Source: Christensenella sp. UBA1750 (lineage in GTDB: Bacteria > Bacillota > Clostridia > Christensenellales > UBA1750). From it: DNA of 64,000 bases. Positions 1 through 7,799 of the stretch are shown here, piece after piece. The position numbers and the translations under genes were made by a program. The stretch lies in the NCBI GenBank assembly GCA_002315655.1, contig DCHO01000065.1, positions 1-64,000 on the forward strand, read 5' to 3'. The stretch's first letter is position 1; each line of letters opens with the position of its first letter. The notes beneath the pieces are model-generated. The model was given only the letters and a program-made list of their open reading frames with translations. It was not told where the DNA came from and did not search any database.

Positions 1-1
1 C

Positions 2-1276
2 TTATAAGATGGTTCCGCAAGCAGCGTTTCCATCTGTTTTTTCAATGTGAACCTTCACGATTTCGCCGGATGCAATGCCCGGGGTCTTCACGCGGATATA
101 TTCCCGGCAGTAGCCCGCCTCGTCGTCCTCCGCCATGACCTCAACGGTATGCCCGATGAGCGATTCCATATATCTCTGCTCCAACACTTTTCCCAGGGCA
201 ATGAGCCTTCTTGCGCGTGCTTCGCGCTCCGCCATGGGCACGGCGTTCGGGAAATGCTCGGCGGGGGTTCCCTTACGCTCGGAAAAGGGGAACACATGGA
301 TCCGCGCAAAGCCGATCTCCTCGCAAAAGACCATGGTCTCTTCAAAGTCCTCCTCGGTTTCCCCGGAAAAACCCGTGATCACATCGGTTGTGATGGCGCA
401 GCTCGGGAATACCTTCCGCAGAGCCGCCACGGCCTTGCGGAACATTTCCTTATTGTATCTTCTGCGCATCAGCCCCAGCACCTTGTCGCAGCCCGATTGC
501 AGCGACAGGTGGAACTGTGGGCACAGCTTGTCCTTATGCTGTCCCATGCGCTGTGCGTATTCGTCATCAATCCACGCCGGTTCCAGTGAACCTAAACGCA
601 CCCGCTCCACGCCCTCCGCACCGCACACCGCGTCAATGGCATCCGGCAGCGTGGTGCCGTCCTTGAAGTCTCTGCCATAGCTGGCCAAGTGAATGCCCGT
701 CAGCACGACCTCTTTATACCCGGCCTTCCCCAGCGTTTCCGCCTCAAAACGCACATCCTCCAAATTCCGCGAACGGATGGTGCCGCGCACGTCCGGGATG
801 ATGCAGTAGGCGCAGCGGTTGTCGCAGCCCTCCTGAATCTTCATCACGGCGCGGGTCTTGCCCTCGTTGGCGGTCACGTCGATGGCCTCAAACTTCGCTT
901 CCTTAAGGCTTTCCACGCAGCAGATCGCCACGTTCCGCCTAACAGCGTCCTCGTAAAGCTCCACGATACGCCCGCGGTTGGCGTTGCCGAGTACCAGCCG
1001 CACGCCGGGAATCAGCATTTTTTCCCCGTAGCTCTGTGCCAGACACCCGCACACGATCACGTCCGCGCAGGGGTTCCGGCGGATGGCCTGCCGCACCATT
1101 TTCAGCGACTTGTGTTCCCCCACGTTTGTGACCATGCAGGTGGAAACCACATACACATCGCAGATTTCGTCAAATTCGGCGGGCACATAGCTGCCCTTCA
1201 CAAAAAGCTCGCGCATGGCCTGGGAATCGTACTGATTCACCTTGCAGCCTAACGCCAGAAATCCAACCTTTTTCAA
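2..1276 (-). CDS. mtaB: tRNA t6A37 methylthiotransferase MtaB
   Basis: Radical-SAM methylthiotransferase that converts t6A37 to ms2t6A37 in tRNAs reading ANN codons. The 424-residue protein has the N-terminal MTTase domain with its three cluster cysteines (C11 in LGCKVNQ, C47 in STCMVT, C78 in CGCLAQ) and the radical-SAM CxxxCxxC motif (C151, C155, C158 in GCDNRCAYC). A TRAM-like C-terminal part follows. The length is normal for MtaB, and the LGCKVNQ opening separates it from MiaB and RimO. It starts three bases after the stop of rsmE, so the two are almost certainly co-transcribed. The stop codon lies at the very edge of the window, so the gene is complete. Confidence 0.93.
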   Translation of the reverse strand: MKKVGFLALGCKVNQYDSQAMRELFVKGSYVPAEFDEICDVYVVSTCMVTNVGEHKSLKMVRQAIRRNPCADVIVCGCLAQSYGEKMLIPGVRLVLGNANRGRIVELYEDAVRRNVAICCVESLKEAKFEAIDVTANEGKTRAVMKIQEGCDNRCAYCIIPDVRGTIRSRNLEDVRFEAETLGKAGYKEVVLTGIHLASYGRDFKDGTTLPDAIDAVCGAEGVERVRLGSLEPAWIDDEYAQRMGQHKDKLCPQFHLSLQSGCDKVLGLMRRRYNKEMFRKAVAALRKVFPSCAITTDVITGFSGETEEDFEETMVFCEEIGFARIHVFPFSERKGTPAEHFPNAVPMAEREARARRLIALGKVLEQRYMESLIGHTVEVMAEDDEAGYCREYIRVKTPGIASGEIVKVHIEKTDGNAACGTIL

Positions 1277-1279
1277 ATT

Positions 1280-1978
1280 CTATCCTCCAAGCTCCCCCGC
1301 ACAGTGCAGCGTCAGCGTCAACGCCACCAGCCCTGCGGTCTCGGTGCGCAAAATGCGGCTGCCCAGCGTGACCGCCCTGCCGCCGATGCTTTCAATCGCC
1401 TCGGCTTCCTCCGGCGCAATGCCACCCTCCGGGCCGACGAGAATCGCAATGTCTCTTTCATTGATTGGCTGCCCGAAGGCATCCCCGCCGTTTTCGTAAG
1501 GCATGAGCAGCTTTTCGTGCCCCTGCATCCGCCTAAGGGCTTCCTTGAACGTCATCGGCGGCAGTACCTCCGGCACAAAGGAACGCCCGCACTGCTTCAC
1601 GGCCTCTTTGGCGATCTTGTTGTAACGGTTGGTCTTTTTGTCCTTCTTGTCGATTTTGACCACCGACCATTTCATTTCCACGGGCACAATGGCAAAAACG
1701 CCCATCTCCGTGCATTTTTGCACGATGAAGTCCATCTTGTCGCCCTTGCACATTCCCTGATAGAGCGTGATCCGGCATTTCGCCTCACGGGAAGGCAGTT
1801 CCTCGCCCAAATCCACCGTTGCACGCTCCTTGTCGATGCTGCTGATCGCCGCCTGAAACCGCCGCCCCTCCATAAGGACTTCGATCTCGTCCCCCACGGA
1901 CAGCCGCAGCACGCGGGTCAGGTGATTCAGTTCCTCGCCGACGATGCTTCCGTCAGCCTCCGCAAAAAAACGGTGCAT
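1280..1978 (-). CDS. rsmE: 16S rRNA m3U1498 methyltransferase RsmE
   Basis: SPOUT-class methyltransferase that methylates N3 of U1498 in 16S rRNA. The protein has 232 residues. The N-terminal PUA-like part opens MHRFFAE and contains NHLTRVLRLSVGD. The C-terminal SPOUT knot shows LVGPEGGIAPEEAEAI and LGSRILRTETAGLVAL, the SAM-binding loops of the family. I chose the ATG at 1978 because GGAGGA lies just upstream and family members begin MHRFF; a longer in-frame start at 2047 has no such support. A promoter-like TTGGGT-N17-TATAAT lies 31 bases upstream. It forms an RNA-modification operon with mtaB. Confidence 0.93.
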   Translation of the reverse strand: MHRFFAEADGSIVGEELNHLTRVLRLSVGDEIEVLMEGRRFQAAISSIDKERATVDLGEELPSREAKCRITLYQGMCKGDKMDFIVQKCTEMGVFAIVPVEMKWSVVKIDKKDKKTNRYNKIAKEAVKQCGRSFVPEVLPPMTFKEALRRMQGHEKLLMPYENGGDAFGQPINERDIAILVGPEGGIAPEEAEAIESIGGRAVTLGSRILRTETAGLVALTLTLHCAGELGG

Positions 1979-2008
1979 GGCACTTCCTCCGAACATCAGG
2001 TTATTTCC

Positions 2009-2037
2009 ATTATAGCATACTTTCCCCCATAACCCAA
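2009..2037 (-). promoter_or_regulatory. putative sigma-A promoter of rsmE-mtaB
   Basis: On the minus strand TTGGGT (2032-2037) is followed after 17 bases by a perfect TATAAT (2009-2014), 31 bases before the rsmE start. Confidence 0.55.
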
Positions 2038-2125
2038 ACAAAGGCAATGTAAATCCTGCTTTAAGTTCGTCTTTTTTCCTTGCGCATCTCCAAATTCCGT
2101 GCTATACTGACACTCGTTTTCAAAG

Positions 2126-2372
2126 GTGTCGTTTGCTGAAGAGTCGCTTCGGTGGGCGGCATTTTTGTATTTCGCCCCGAAACTCCCCTTCGGGAAGTTC
2201 CGGGGTTCCGCATGGCTTATTTTCCAAAACAGTCCACAGGACTGTTTTGTTCAAAACGCTCATGCTCCAGGTGCCCTGTCGGGCACCCTCCATATCCGCA
2301 CCGGAACTCCCCTTTGGGAAGTTCCGGGGTTCCGGGCGTCTTACCCAACATCGTGTCAAAAAAGGAATCGCA
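2126..2372. repeat. hairpin-rich region with a duplicated palindromic unit
   Basis: Two near-identical copies of a roughly 32-base unit (about 2178-2210 and 2303-2335) share AACTCCCCTT and GGGAAGTTCCGGGGTTCC. Each copy can fold on itself, CCGGAAC/CCCC pairing with GGGGTTCCGG. Between them lie a perfect 10-base inverted repeat AAAACAGTCC-ACA-GGACTGTTTT (2226-2248) and GGTGCCC-TGTC-GGGCACC (2270-2287). The copies look like members of a small interspersed palindromic element, but no third copy was seen in this window. Confidence 0.6.
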
Positions 2373-2399
2373 GCATTCTGTCTGTGATCCCTTTTTCTA

Positions 2400-3224
2400 T
2401 CAAATCATCTGTTCCGCTTTCAGGATATTCTCAACCAGCACTTTTCCCGGTTTTCCCTCGGGTCTTTGGCAAACAATAATTTTAATCCGCGACCAGCCGC
2501 TGTGTCTACCAACCATTGTAATATAGTCAGGCAAATTGTCTTTCTTGATACTCTTTTCATTAAGCAGTGGCAGGAAGGAACCATACTTGTCATTATTCGG
2601 ATAAGGATCAAAGAACCCATCTTCCGTTGCAAACACAATCAGGTCAGGCTTGTGAATCAGAATCTCCTGCTCCAGAATATCGCAGTACAACGGAATATCC
2701 TCCCGTACCATCATCCACGAAGGATTTCCCGTGGTTCTCAGTGCTACCTTGAACAGATTCGACCAGACGATATGCTTCTGCCACTCTTCGTCTGTCCCTC
2801 TCTTTTCCCGCACCAACGCTTTCATCATGCGAATGAATGGCGATTTTGCAAAATAGTATTTTTCTACGACGTCATTTCCGTCTTTGTCTTTCTTTGTAAC
2901 AGGAACAAAGTCTTTTGCAAAATCATCCAGCAGATTCTTCTGCCGCACAACAGAGTTCACTGTGTTTTCCAGCGTGGAGCAATCCTCAAACTCCACCTCC
3001 CAGCCGTTTACAGCGCGACCGACAAACATTAGCTTGAAGCCCTCTTCCCTGTGGAAGCGTTCCCCAACGAGAGCTGGGCAAGCAGTGAGTTCCTTATCCC
3101 GAATTGCCTCCCAGATGGGTTTTCCCTTCCATTCCCGAGATAGAATTTGCGTGTAGTCCTTTTTCATTCGGTCGATCATCTGTCCTCTCATGTTCCCACC
3201 CAATCCGATGTCTCTGACTGTCAT
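2400..3224 (-). CDS. hypothetical protein, possibly uracil-DNA-glycosylase-like fold
   Basis: I do not recognise this 274-residue protein with certainty. It is soluble, with no signal peptide or membrane segment. It contains KLMFVGRAVNGWEVEF near the N-terminus, IVWSNLFKVALRTTGNPSW in the middle and HKPDLIVFAT towards the C-terminus. That order (glycine loop, SNL-K, then a buried strand) weakly recalls the uracil-DNA glycosylase superfamily, but catalytic residues cannot be assigned. The start at 3224 is supported by AAAGGAGG nine bases upstream. The coding sequence is visibly AT-richer than its neighbours and lies between a hairpin-repeat region and a terminator, which suggests acquisition. 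Confidence 0.75.
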   Translation of the reverse strand: MTVRDIGLGGNMRGQMIDRMKKDYTQILSREWKGKPIWEAIRDKELTACPALVGERFHREEGFKLMFVGRAVNGWEVEFEDCSTLENTVNSVVRQKNLLDDFAKDFVPVTKKDKDGNDVVEKYYFAKSPFIRMMKALVREKRGTDEEWQKHIVWSNLFKVALRTTGNPSWMMVREDIPLYCDILEQEILIHKPDLIVFATEDGFFDPYPNNDKYGSFLPLLNEKSIKKDNLPDYITMVGRHSGWSRIKIIVCQRPEGKPGKVLVENILKAEQMI

Positions 3225-3327
3225 TGTCTCTTCCTCCTTTGTACTTTAGGATATACTAATATTCACAGTGAAACCCAAAATCACTCTTTTTATGTAGTTA
3301 ATTTTATGTTAATTTTCAAATTTAAGA

Positions 3328-3364
3328 AAAAAGGAGCGGACAGCCTGTTCTCACGCTCCTTTTT
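3328..3364. terminator. bidirectional rho-independent terminator
   Basis: Perfect 11-base stem AAAAAGGAGCG (3328-3338) with CGCTCCTTTTT (3354-3364) and a 15-base loop. It lies just downstream of the last gene of the 8717-3372 operon. Confidence 0.85.
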
Positions 3365-3371
3365 ACACTTA

Positions 3372-3647
3372 CTATTTATCTTTCAAAATAGATAGCACCC
3401 CGCCGCACTGGGAAAGCTCAATGATGAGATGGGCATTGTTCTTCATGAACCTGCTCCATTTCTCCATCTCCTGTTCGGAATACCCACAGATTTCCGTCCA
3501 TTCATAATCCGGCAAAAAGCAGGTCGCATGGCAAAAGCCACCTTTTTCATCCGGGGTTTTGATGCAGACCTTGACCCGTCCATCCGGCTTCATTTCCGAA
3601 TGAACGATTTCGGTATCATCCCCCCATGTCATATAAGGGTACATCAT
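3372..3647 (-). CDS. small hypothetical protein at the end of the operon
   Basis: A 91-residue soluble protein with no recognised domain. It has a central beta-like part (GRVKVCIKTPDEKGGFCHATC) and an acidic, aromatic-rich helix (EQEMEKWSRFMKNNAHLIIE). Its ATG overlaps the stop of the upstream esterase by one base (TGATG), which implies translational coupling. A strong terminator follows immediately. The coupling makes it a real gene even though no function can be given; a role with the esterase is only inference. Confidence 0.75.
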   Translation of the reverse strand: MMYPYMTWGDDTEIVHSEMKPDGRVKVCIKTPDEKGGFCHATCFLPDYEWTEICGYSEQEMEKWSRFMKNNAHLIIELSQCGGVLSILKDK

Positions 3648-4468
3648 CAGAACGGATTCCCCGCGTCCATCTGATCCAGCCCGAAGAAGTCAAGTGCCTT
3701 CTGGATGGCCAGATCCCAGAACCGCCACTCGTGCTTGAACCCGTCGATCTCCTCAAACGTGGCATCGAGCCCGATTTCCTGCGCGTGCTTTTTGAAGTGC
3801 TGATAGGAGGCGTAGAGCATATCGTTCTTACCGATGGCGAAATAGAGCCGGGGCAATTCTCCCGTGTGCGCCTTTTCCTCCGCGATGCGCCATGTGTTTT
3901 CGTAGGAAGCAAGGAAGGCTTCCATGCCGCCGCGGTTCTCCGCCATGGCGAGCTGGCGGGCGTACATGGAGGGCTGGCGTTCTTCCAGACCCTCGATCTG
4001 CTGTGGGGTCGCGGAGAGCACCGCCGCCGCCGCGAACTTTTCGGGATGGTTGAAGGCATACACGCAGGTGCCTCTGCCGCCCATAGACAGACCGGCGATG
4101 AAGTTGTCCTCGCGCTTGTCCGAGGCCGGGAACCAACCGTAGATCAGCGGCATGAGCTCCTCGGTCAGGTAATCGTACATATTGAAGCCGATGGAGAAAT
4201 GCTCCCAGTTGGCGTAGTTGGAGTTCATGGCGGACGGCATGACCACGATCAGGTCTTTTTCGCAGGCGTAAAGCTCAATGTTGCTCTTGCGAACCCAGTC
4301 GGAGTGGTCGCCGAAGGTGCCGTGCAACAGCCAGAGCACCTTGTATTTTTTGCCGCTCCCGTAGAACTGCGCAGGCGTCAGGGCGCGGGGCTTGTCGGGC
4401 AGGATGACGGAAACGGTGTGGTTGTTGTTGAGATACTGGCTTTCAAAATTGAAGGTCACAAGAGCCAT
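3647..4468 (-). CDS. alpha/beta-hydrolase, putative esterase (PF00756/EstA type)
   Basis: A 273-residue esterase of the Esterase-D/feruloyl-esterase type. The nucleophile elbow GLSMGG places the catalytic serine at S128. WLLHGTFGDHSDW is the oxyanion-hole strand and GFKHEWRFWD holds the probable catalytic histidine. There is no signal peptide, so it should act inside the cell on small acylated substrates such as acetylated or feruloylated sugars, or as an S-formylglutathione-hydrolase-like enzyme. It is the fifth gene of a minus-strand operon that also holds an SGNH esterase and a zinc carboxypeptidase, and it is coupled to the 91-residue gene that follows. The substrate is unknown. Confidence 0.88.
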   Translation of the reverse strand: MALVTFNFESQYLNNNHTVSVILPDKPRALTPAQFYGSGKKYKVLWLLHGTFGDHSDWVRKSNIELYACEKDLIVVMPSAMNSNYANWEHFSIGFNMYDYLTEELMPLIYGWFPASDKREDNFIAGLSMGGRGTCVYAFNHPEKFAAAAVLSATPQQIEGLEERQPSMYARQLAMAENRGGMEAFLASYENTWRIAEEKAHTGELPRLYFAIGKNDMLYASYQHFKKHAQEIGLDATFEEIDGFKHEWRFWDLAIQKALDFFGLDQMDAGNPF

Positions 4469-4550
4469 AGTTACATCCCCCTACATATTATATATTGCCA
4501 AAAACAGGCGAAATGCCTGTTTCGGTGCGGAAAAAATGTTCCGGCGCAAT

Positions 4551-5699
4551 CTAATCCTCTTGCATCATCAAGTAATGCTCCAAGGCAAGCGCAAGCTGTC
4601 CGCCCAAGCCGCGCATGGTTTTCTGTGAGGTGCGGTTCCACGGGCGGCCAAAGTAGGTGGTCTCAAAGGAGGTGCACACCCGCGCACCGCTTTCCGCCAT
4701 CCAATCGTCGCAGGCCAGCGGCGGCTTTTCCCGCAGGGTATCGCCGCCCTCCAAGAAGTTGCCGTCCCAGTCCATCTGAACGTGCTTGTCCAGCAGTTGC
4801 TCATAAATGAGGCAATCCTCGGGCTTTTGGAACATACAGTTGAGCCGCAGCTCGCGCCCCAGCTCGGCGGTGCGCAGGGCATTCTTTTTCGTCGTGGGGC
4901 GCACCATGTAAGGCACGTCGCTCATGCCGCCCCACTTGTACGGCGAATGGCAGTCGATGGCGATGAGATCGTCGGTGCGCTTCGCCAGCTCCTTCACCTT
5001 GCGAACGGTAATATAACGTCCCTCCTGATAGTCGCGGTTGTGGTCGTGCGGGGCGCGGGCCTTGCCCTGATCGCCGTCCACAATGCCGTCCAAATCCACA
5101 AACGGCACCACCATCACCTCATACCGCTGTAAAACGGGGTAAATGAGGGGATTGTCCCACGACAGCAGGTGGTCGATGATGCCCTCCATCAGATAATTGC
5201 CCGTGCTCTCACAGGCGTGGTGCCGCGCCGTCAGCATGAAGGTGCCGTGGTTGCCCTTCTTGCCGATGCGCATATAGGGCACCTCGCGCCCCTTTTCGGA
5301 GAGGCACAGCACGCCGGTCTCCACCAGCGGATTGTCCCTGTATTTTTCGACAAAGCGGTTCCAGTTTTCCACATCGTAAGGGATGCAGAAGGCAAACTCC
5401 GCCGTATCACAGTGCTCCGGCACGGTGAAGGTGAAGCAGGAACCCGATACGCGGTGTTCTTCCCCGATAAAGTGCCAGTCCTCCTGTCCGAATTTCACGG
5501 CAGGTCCCCAGTAGCCCACGACCTCGCCGTTCGTGAACTCCACGCGGTAATTGTCGCCCTGCACAAGCTCCGTCATGCGGAACCGCCAATAGAACCACCA
5601 TTCCGTCGTGTCGCGCAGCTCCTGATGCCCGTAAATTACGTTGTTTTCAATTTTTTCCACGGCGAAGTTCCCGCCGGGAATGTCCGTCACGATTCTCAT
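4551..5699 (-). CDS. M14-family zinc carboxypeptidase-like protein
   Basis: A 382-residue member of the M14 (carboxypeptidase A) family. Zinc ligands can be read as H161 and E164 in ARHHACES (the HxxE motif) and H251 in DCHSPYKW. HNRDY (220-224) provides the usual substrate-binding Asn-Arg pair, and E346 in SFETTYFG fits the catalytic glutamate. The N-terminal part of about 140 residues is beta-rich, as in cytosolic carboxypeptidase-like members. No signal peptide is present, so a cytoplasmic enzyme trimming peptides or muropeptide side chains is likely. It starts 11 bases after the stop of the upstream SGNH gene, inside the same operon. Confidence 0.85.
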   Translation of the reverse strand: MRIVTDIPGGNFAVEKIENNVIYGHQELRDTTEWWFYWRFRMTELVQGDNYRVEFTNGEVVGYWGPAVKFGQEDWHFIGEEHRVSGSCFTFTVPEHCDTAEFAFCIPYDVENWNRFVEKYRDNPLVETGVLCLSEKGREVPYMRIGKKGNHGTFMLTARHHACESTGNYLMEGIIDHLLSWDNPLIYPVLQRYEVMVVPFVDLDGIVDGDQGKARAPHDHNRDYQEGRYITVRKVKELAKRTDDLIAIDCHSPYKWGGMSDVPYMVRPTTKKNALRTAELGRELRLNCMFQKPEDCLIYEQLLDKHVQMDWDGNFLEGGDTLREKPPLACDDWMAESGARVCTSFETTYFGRPWNRTSQKTMRGLGGQLALALEHYLMMQED

Positions 5700-5710
5700 A
5701 AAATCGCCTC

Positions 5711-6715
5711 TTATTTCAGCATTTCCCGCAGGTACGGCAGCACTCTTTCCGCCATGCGGTAGAAGCCCAAGTCATTGGGGTGGCAGCCGTCCGCCGTGCA
5801 GGAATCCCGGTCGGTGTCCCCGAAAAGCGTCTGCCCATCCAAGAACCACACCTTTTTGTCCCCCTCGGACAGCGCCTTTTCGTAGGTCGCCTTCACGATG
5901 TCCCGGCGGATGCGGTTTTCCTCCATGGCCGCTTCGGTGTAGTCGCTGTCAAAGTCCGGCTTGCTCATCATTAAGATAGGCAGCTCGGGCTGTTGTTCCC
6001 GCACGGCCTTGTAGAAGGGGTAATGGGTGTTTTGCAGATGCTCCGGGGTGGGCGCGTTGTGGTCATAGTCCAGCACGAAGGCGGACATGGGCAGGGACGC
6101 GACATACTCCCGCATGACAGGCTCACCCTTGGCATTGCCGGAGAAGCCCAAGTTGATGAAATCCGCATCGAGCTTGCGGCAGACCGTGGCAATGTAGTTG
6201 ATGCCGGGTCGGGATTCCGCACCGCCCTGGGTGATGGAGGAACCATAAAACACGATGGGCTTCTCTATGGTGTAGGGCTTCGGGGCTTCGATCTTAGCGT
6301 CCTCCGGGAAGCCTACTTCAAACAGCAGAATCCTGTTGTAGCAGGGCAGATAGACCTCCACATCCTGCATCCTCTCCTGCTTTTCCACCGAAAAGGTGAT
6401 GAAGGAGGAGGTTGCAAAGTTGTACCCTTTTCCGCCGCGATAGATGCCGTCCACATACACATCCGCGCCGGAGCGTCCGAGGCAACTCATGTTCGTGCCC
6501 GCCATGGGCTGCTCCGCCACGGCATAGCGGATGTTCAGCGTTTTTGCATCGGTGCGGAAGCGAATCCGTCCGCCGGCAGAGTGCCGCGCCAGCGTGGACA
6601 CACCCTCGCTCACGCTGTCGATGATGTCCATCGGCAGCCGGAAATAGTCGTGCCCCTCATGGACGCACAGACCATGCAGCTTGAGCGGTTCATCGTTGAG
6701 TGTCAGCCATTTCAT
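5711..6715 (-). CDS. SGNH/GDSL hydrolase with N-terminal GxDLY-type domain
   Basis: A 334-residue serine esterase of the SGNH superfamily. The catalytic part begins at GSSITQGG with nucleophile S160 and ends with DGCHPNDLGF, giving D309 and H312. The first ~145 residues form a beta-sandwich with SGADVYV, matching the GxDLY domain that accompanies a group of GDSL-like deacetylases. It lacks a signal peptide. Carbohydrate deacetylation is the likely activity, inferred from family and from the sugar kinase and nucleotidyltransferase just upstream. AAGGAG lies about ten bases before the ATG. It is the third gene of the 8717-3372 operon. Confidence 0.87.
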   Translation of the reverse strand: MKWLTLNDEPLKLHGLCVHEGHDYFRLPMDIIDSVSEGVSTLARHSAGGRIRFRTDAKTLNIRYAVAEQPMAGTNMSCLGRSGADVYVDGIYRGGKGYNFATSSFITFSVEKQERMQDVEVYLPCYNRILLFEVGFPEDAKIEAPKPYTIEKPIVFYGSSITQGGAESRPGINYIATVCRKLDADFINLGFSGNAKGEPVMREYVASLPMSAFVLDYDHNAPTPEHLQNTHYPFYKAVREQQPELPILMMSKPDFDSDYTEAAMEENRIRRDIVKATYEKALSEGDKKVWFLDGQTLFGDTDRDSCTADGCHPNDLGFYRMAERVLPYLREMLK

Positions 6716-6740
6716 AAAGTCCTTGCTCCTTCAGAAAACC

Positions 6741-7796
6741 TTAATACTTGGCGATGATCTTTTCGATTTCCAGCCGCTTCTTTTCGTTCTCGGCCACCAG
6801 CTTTGCCTGGGTTCTGGCGCGGACGAGGTTGTGCTCGGCGTAGTCGGTGTGGAAATACACATCGCCGTTTAAGTAGTCGGCAAGGAAGCGGGAGCCGCAT
6901 TCCAGCGTCATGAGCTTTGCGGCGTCGGGCAGGGTCTCGCGCTCCAGTTTGGTAAGAGACTGTCCGCAGGTGCCCAAGAATCCGTCCGCATAAGCGTCAT
7001 ACAGCTCCAAAGACAGCCAGACCTTTTCCAAGTCCTTTTCGTCCTCCAAGCCCGTGGACGCGCCGAAGCGGATGGAATCGCCGAAATCGTTCCCGGCCAG
7101 CCCGGGCATCACGGTGTCCAAGTCCAGCACGCACAGCGGTTTGCGGGTCTTGGCATCCAGCATAACGTTGTCCAGTTTGGTGTCGTTGTGGGTGACGCGC
7201 AGGGGCAGCTCGCCCTTTTCCTGCATCGTGACCATCAGCGCCGCGTCCTCCCGGCGGGCAAGGTAGAAGTCAATGTCCGCCTGAACGTTTTTGGCTCTGC
7301 CCATGTTGTCGTTCCTGATGGCTTCATCCAGCTGCTTATAGCGGTTGACGGTGTTGTGGAACATGGGGATGGTCTCCACCAGCGTGTCTGCCGGGAAGCC
7401 GGACAACGCCTTCTGGAACATACCGAAGCCGATGCCGGACTGTCTGAAATCCTCGGCGGTGCCGGAGGACAGCGCCACGGCGTCCGTAATCATTTCCTCC
7501 ACGCGCCAATATTCGTCATTTTCCGTGCGGATGTAATTCTTGCCGTCCAGCGTGTCAATCATGGTGAGCACATGGCGCGGGTCGGGGTCGTTGGCGCGAA
7601 GGTACTTCGTCACCTTGTCGATGTTGCCCATGAGGCCTTCGACGTTCTGGAAAATCTTGTTGTTGATGCGCTGCAGGATGTACTCATGGGGCGCATCGGT
7701 GACGACCTTGAAGGTGGAATTGATGTGCCCGCCGCCAAAGGGCGTGATGGACACGGGTTTTCCTATGATTTTGAATTGTTTGAGCAGCTTTTCCAT
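6741..7796 (-). CDS. APH-fold sugar kinase, N-acetylhexosamine 1-kinase-like (NahK)
   Basis: A 351-residue kinase of the aminoglycoside-phosphotransferase fold. The catalytic loop THNDTKLDNVML (H203, N204, D205) and the metal-binding LDLDTVM (D225/D227) match NahK of the bifidobacterial lacto-N-biose pathway, which phosphorylates GlcNAc or GalNAc at C1. GGGHINSTFKV is the nucleotide-binding loop. The gene begins three bases after the stop of a sugar nucleotidyltransferase, the enzyme that would turn hexosamine 1-phosphate into a nucleotide sugar. This supports the kinase call. Choline/ethanolamine-kinase relatives are the main alternative. Confidence 0.82.
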   Translation of the reverse strand: MEKLLKQFKIIGKPVSITPFGGGHINSTFKVVTDAPHEYILQRINNKIFQNVEGLMGNIDKVTKYLRANDPDPRHVLTMIDTLDGKNYIRTENDEYWRVEEMITDAVALSSGTAEDFRQSGIGFGMFQKALSGFPADTLVETIPMFHNTVNRYKQLDEAIRNDNMGRAKNVQADIDFYLARREDAALMVTMQEKGELPLRVTHNDTKLDNVMLDAKTRKPLCVLDLDTVMPGLAGNDFGDSIRFGASTGLEDEKDLEKVWLSLELYDAYADGFLGTCGQSLTKLERETLPDAAKLMTLECGSRFLADYLNGDVYFHTDYAEHNLVRARTQAKLVAENEKKRLEIEKIIAKY

Positions 7797-7799
7797 TGC

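Larger units (their letters stand above)
1979..2399. other. gene-free stretch between rsmE and the 2400-3224 gene
   Basis: About 420 bases with no credible gene. The left end carries the rsmE promoter. The rest, from about 2126 to 2370, is filled with short inverted repeats and one duplicated palindromic unit, described separately. Small open frames on both strands are present but have no ribosome binding site and simply follow the repeats. A terminator for the 2400-3224 gene would be expected here, and the hairpins could serve as one. Confidence 0.6.

Noticed and set aside
2178..2335. Two repeat copies considered as a CRISPR remnant
   Set aside because: There are only two copies, the units are internally palindromic, there is no regular spacer and no cas genes are nearby.
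3225..3327. Possible small gene or leader upstream of 3224
   Set aside because: AT-rich with no start codon paired to a ribosome binding site; probably only promoter sequence.
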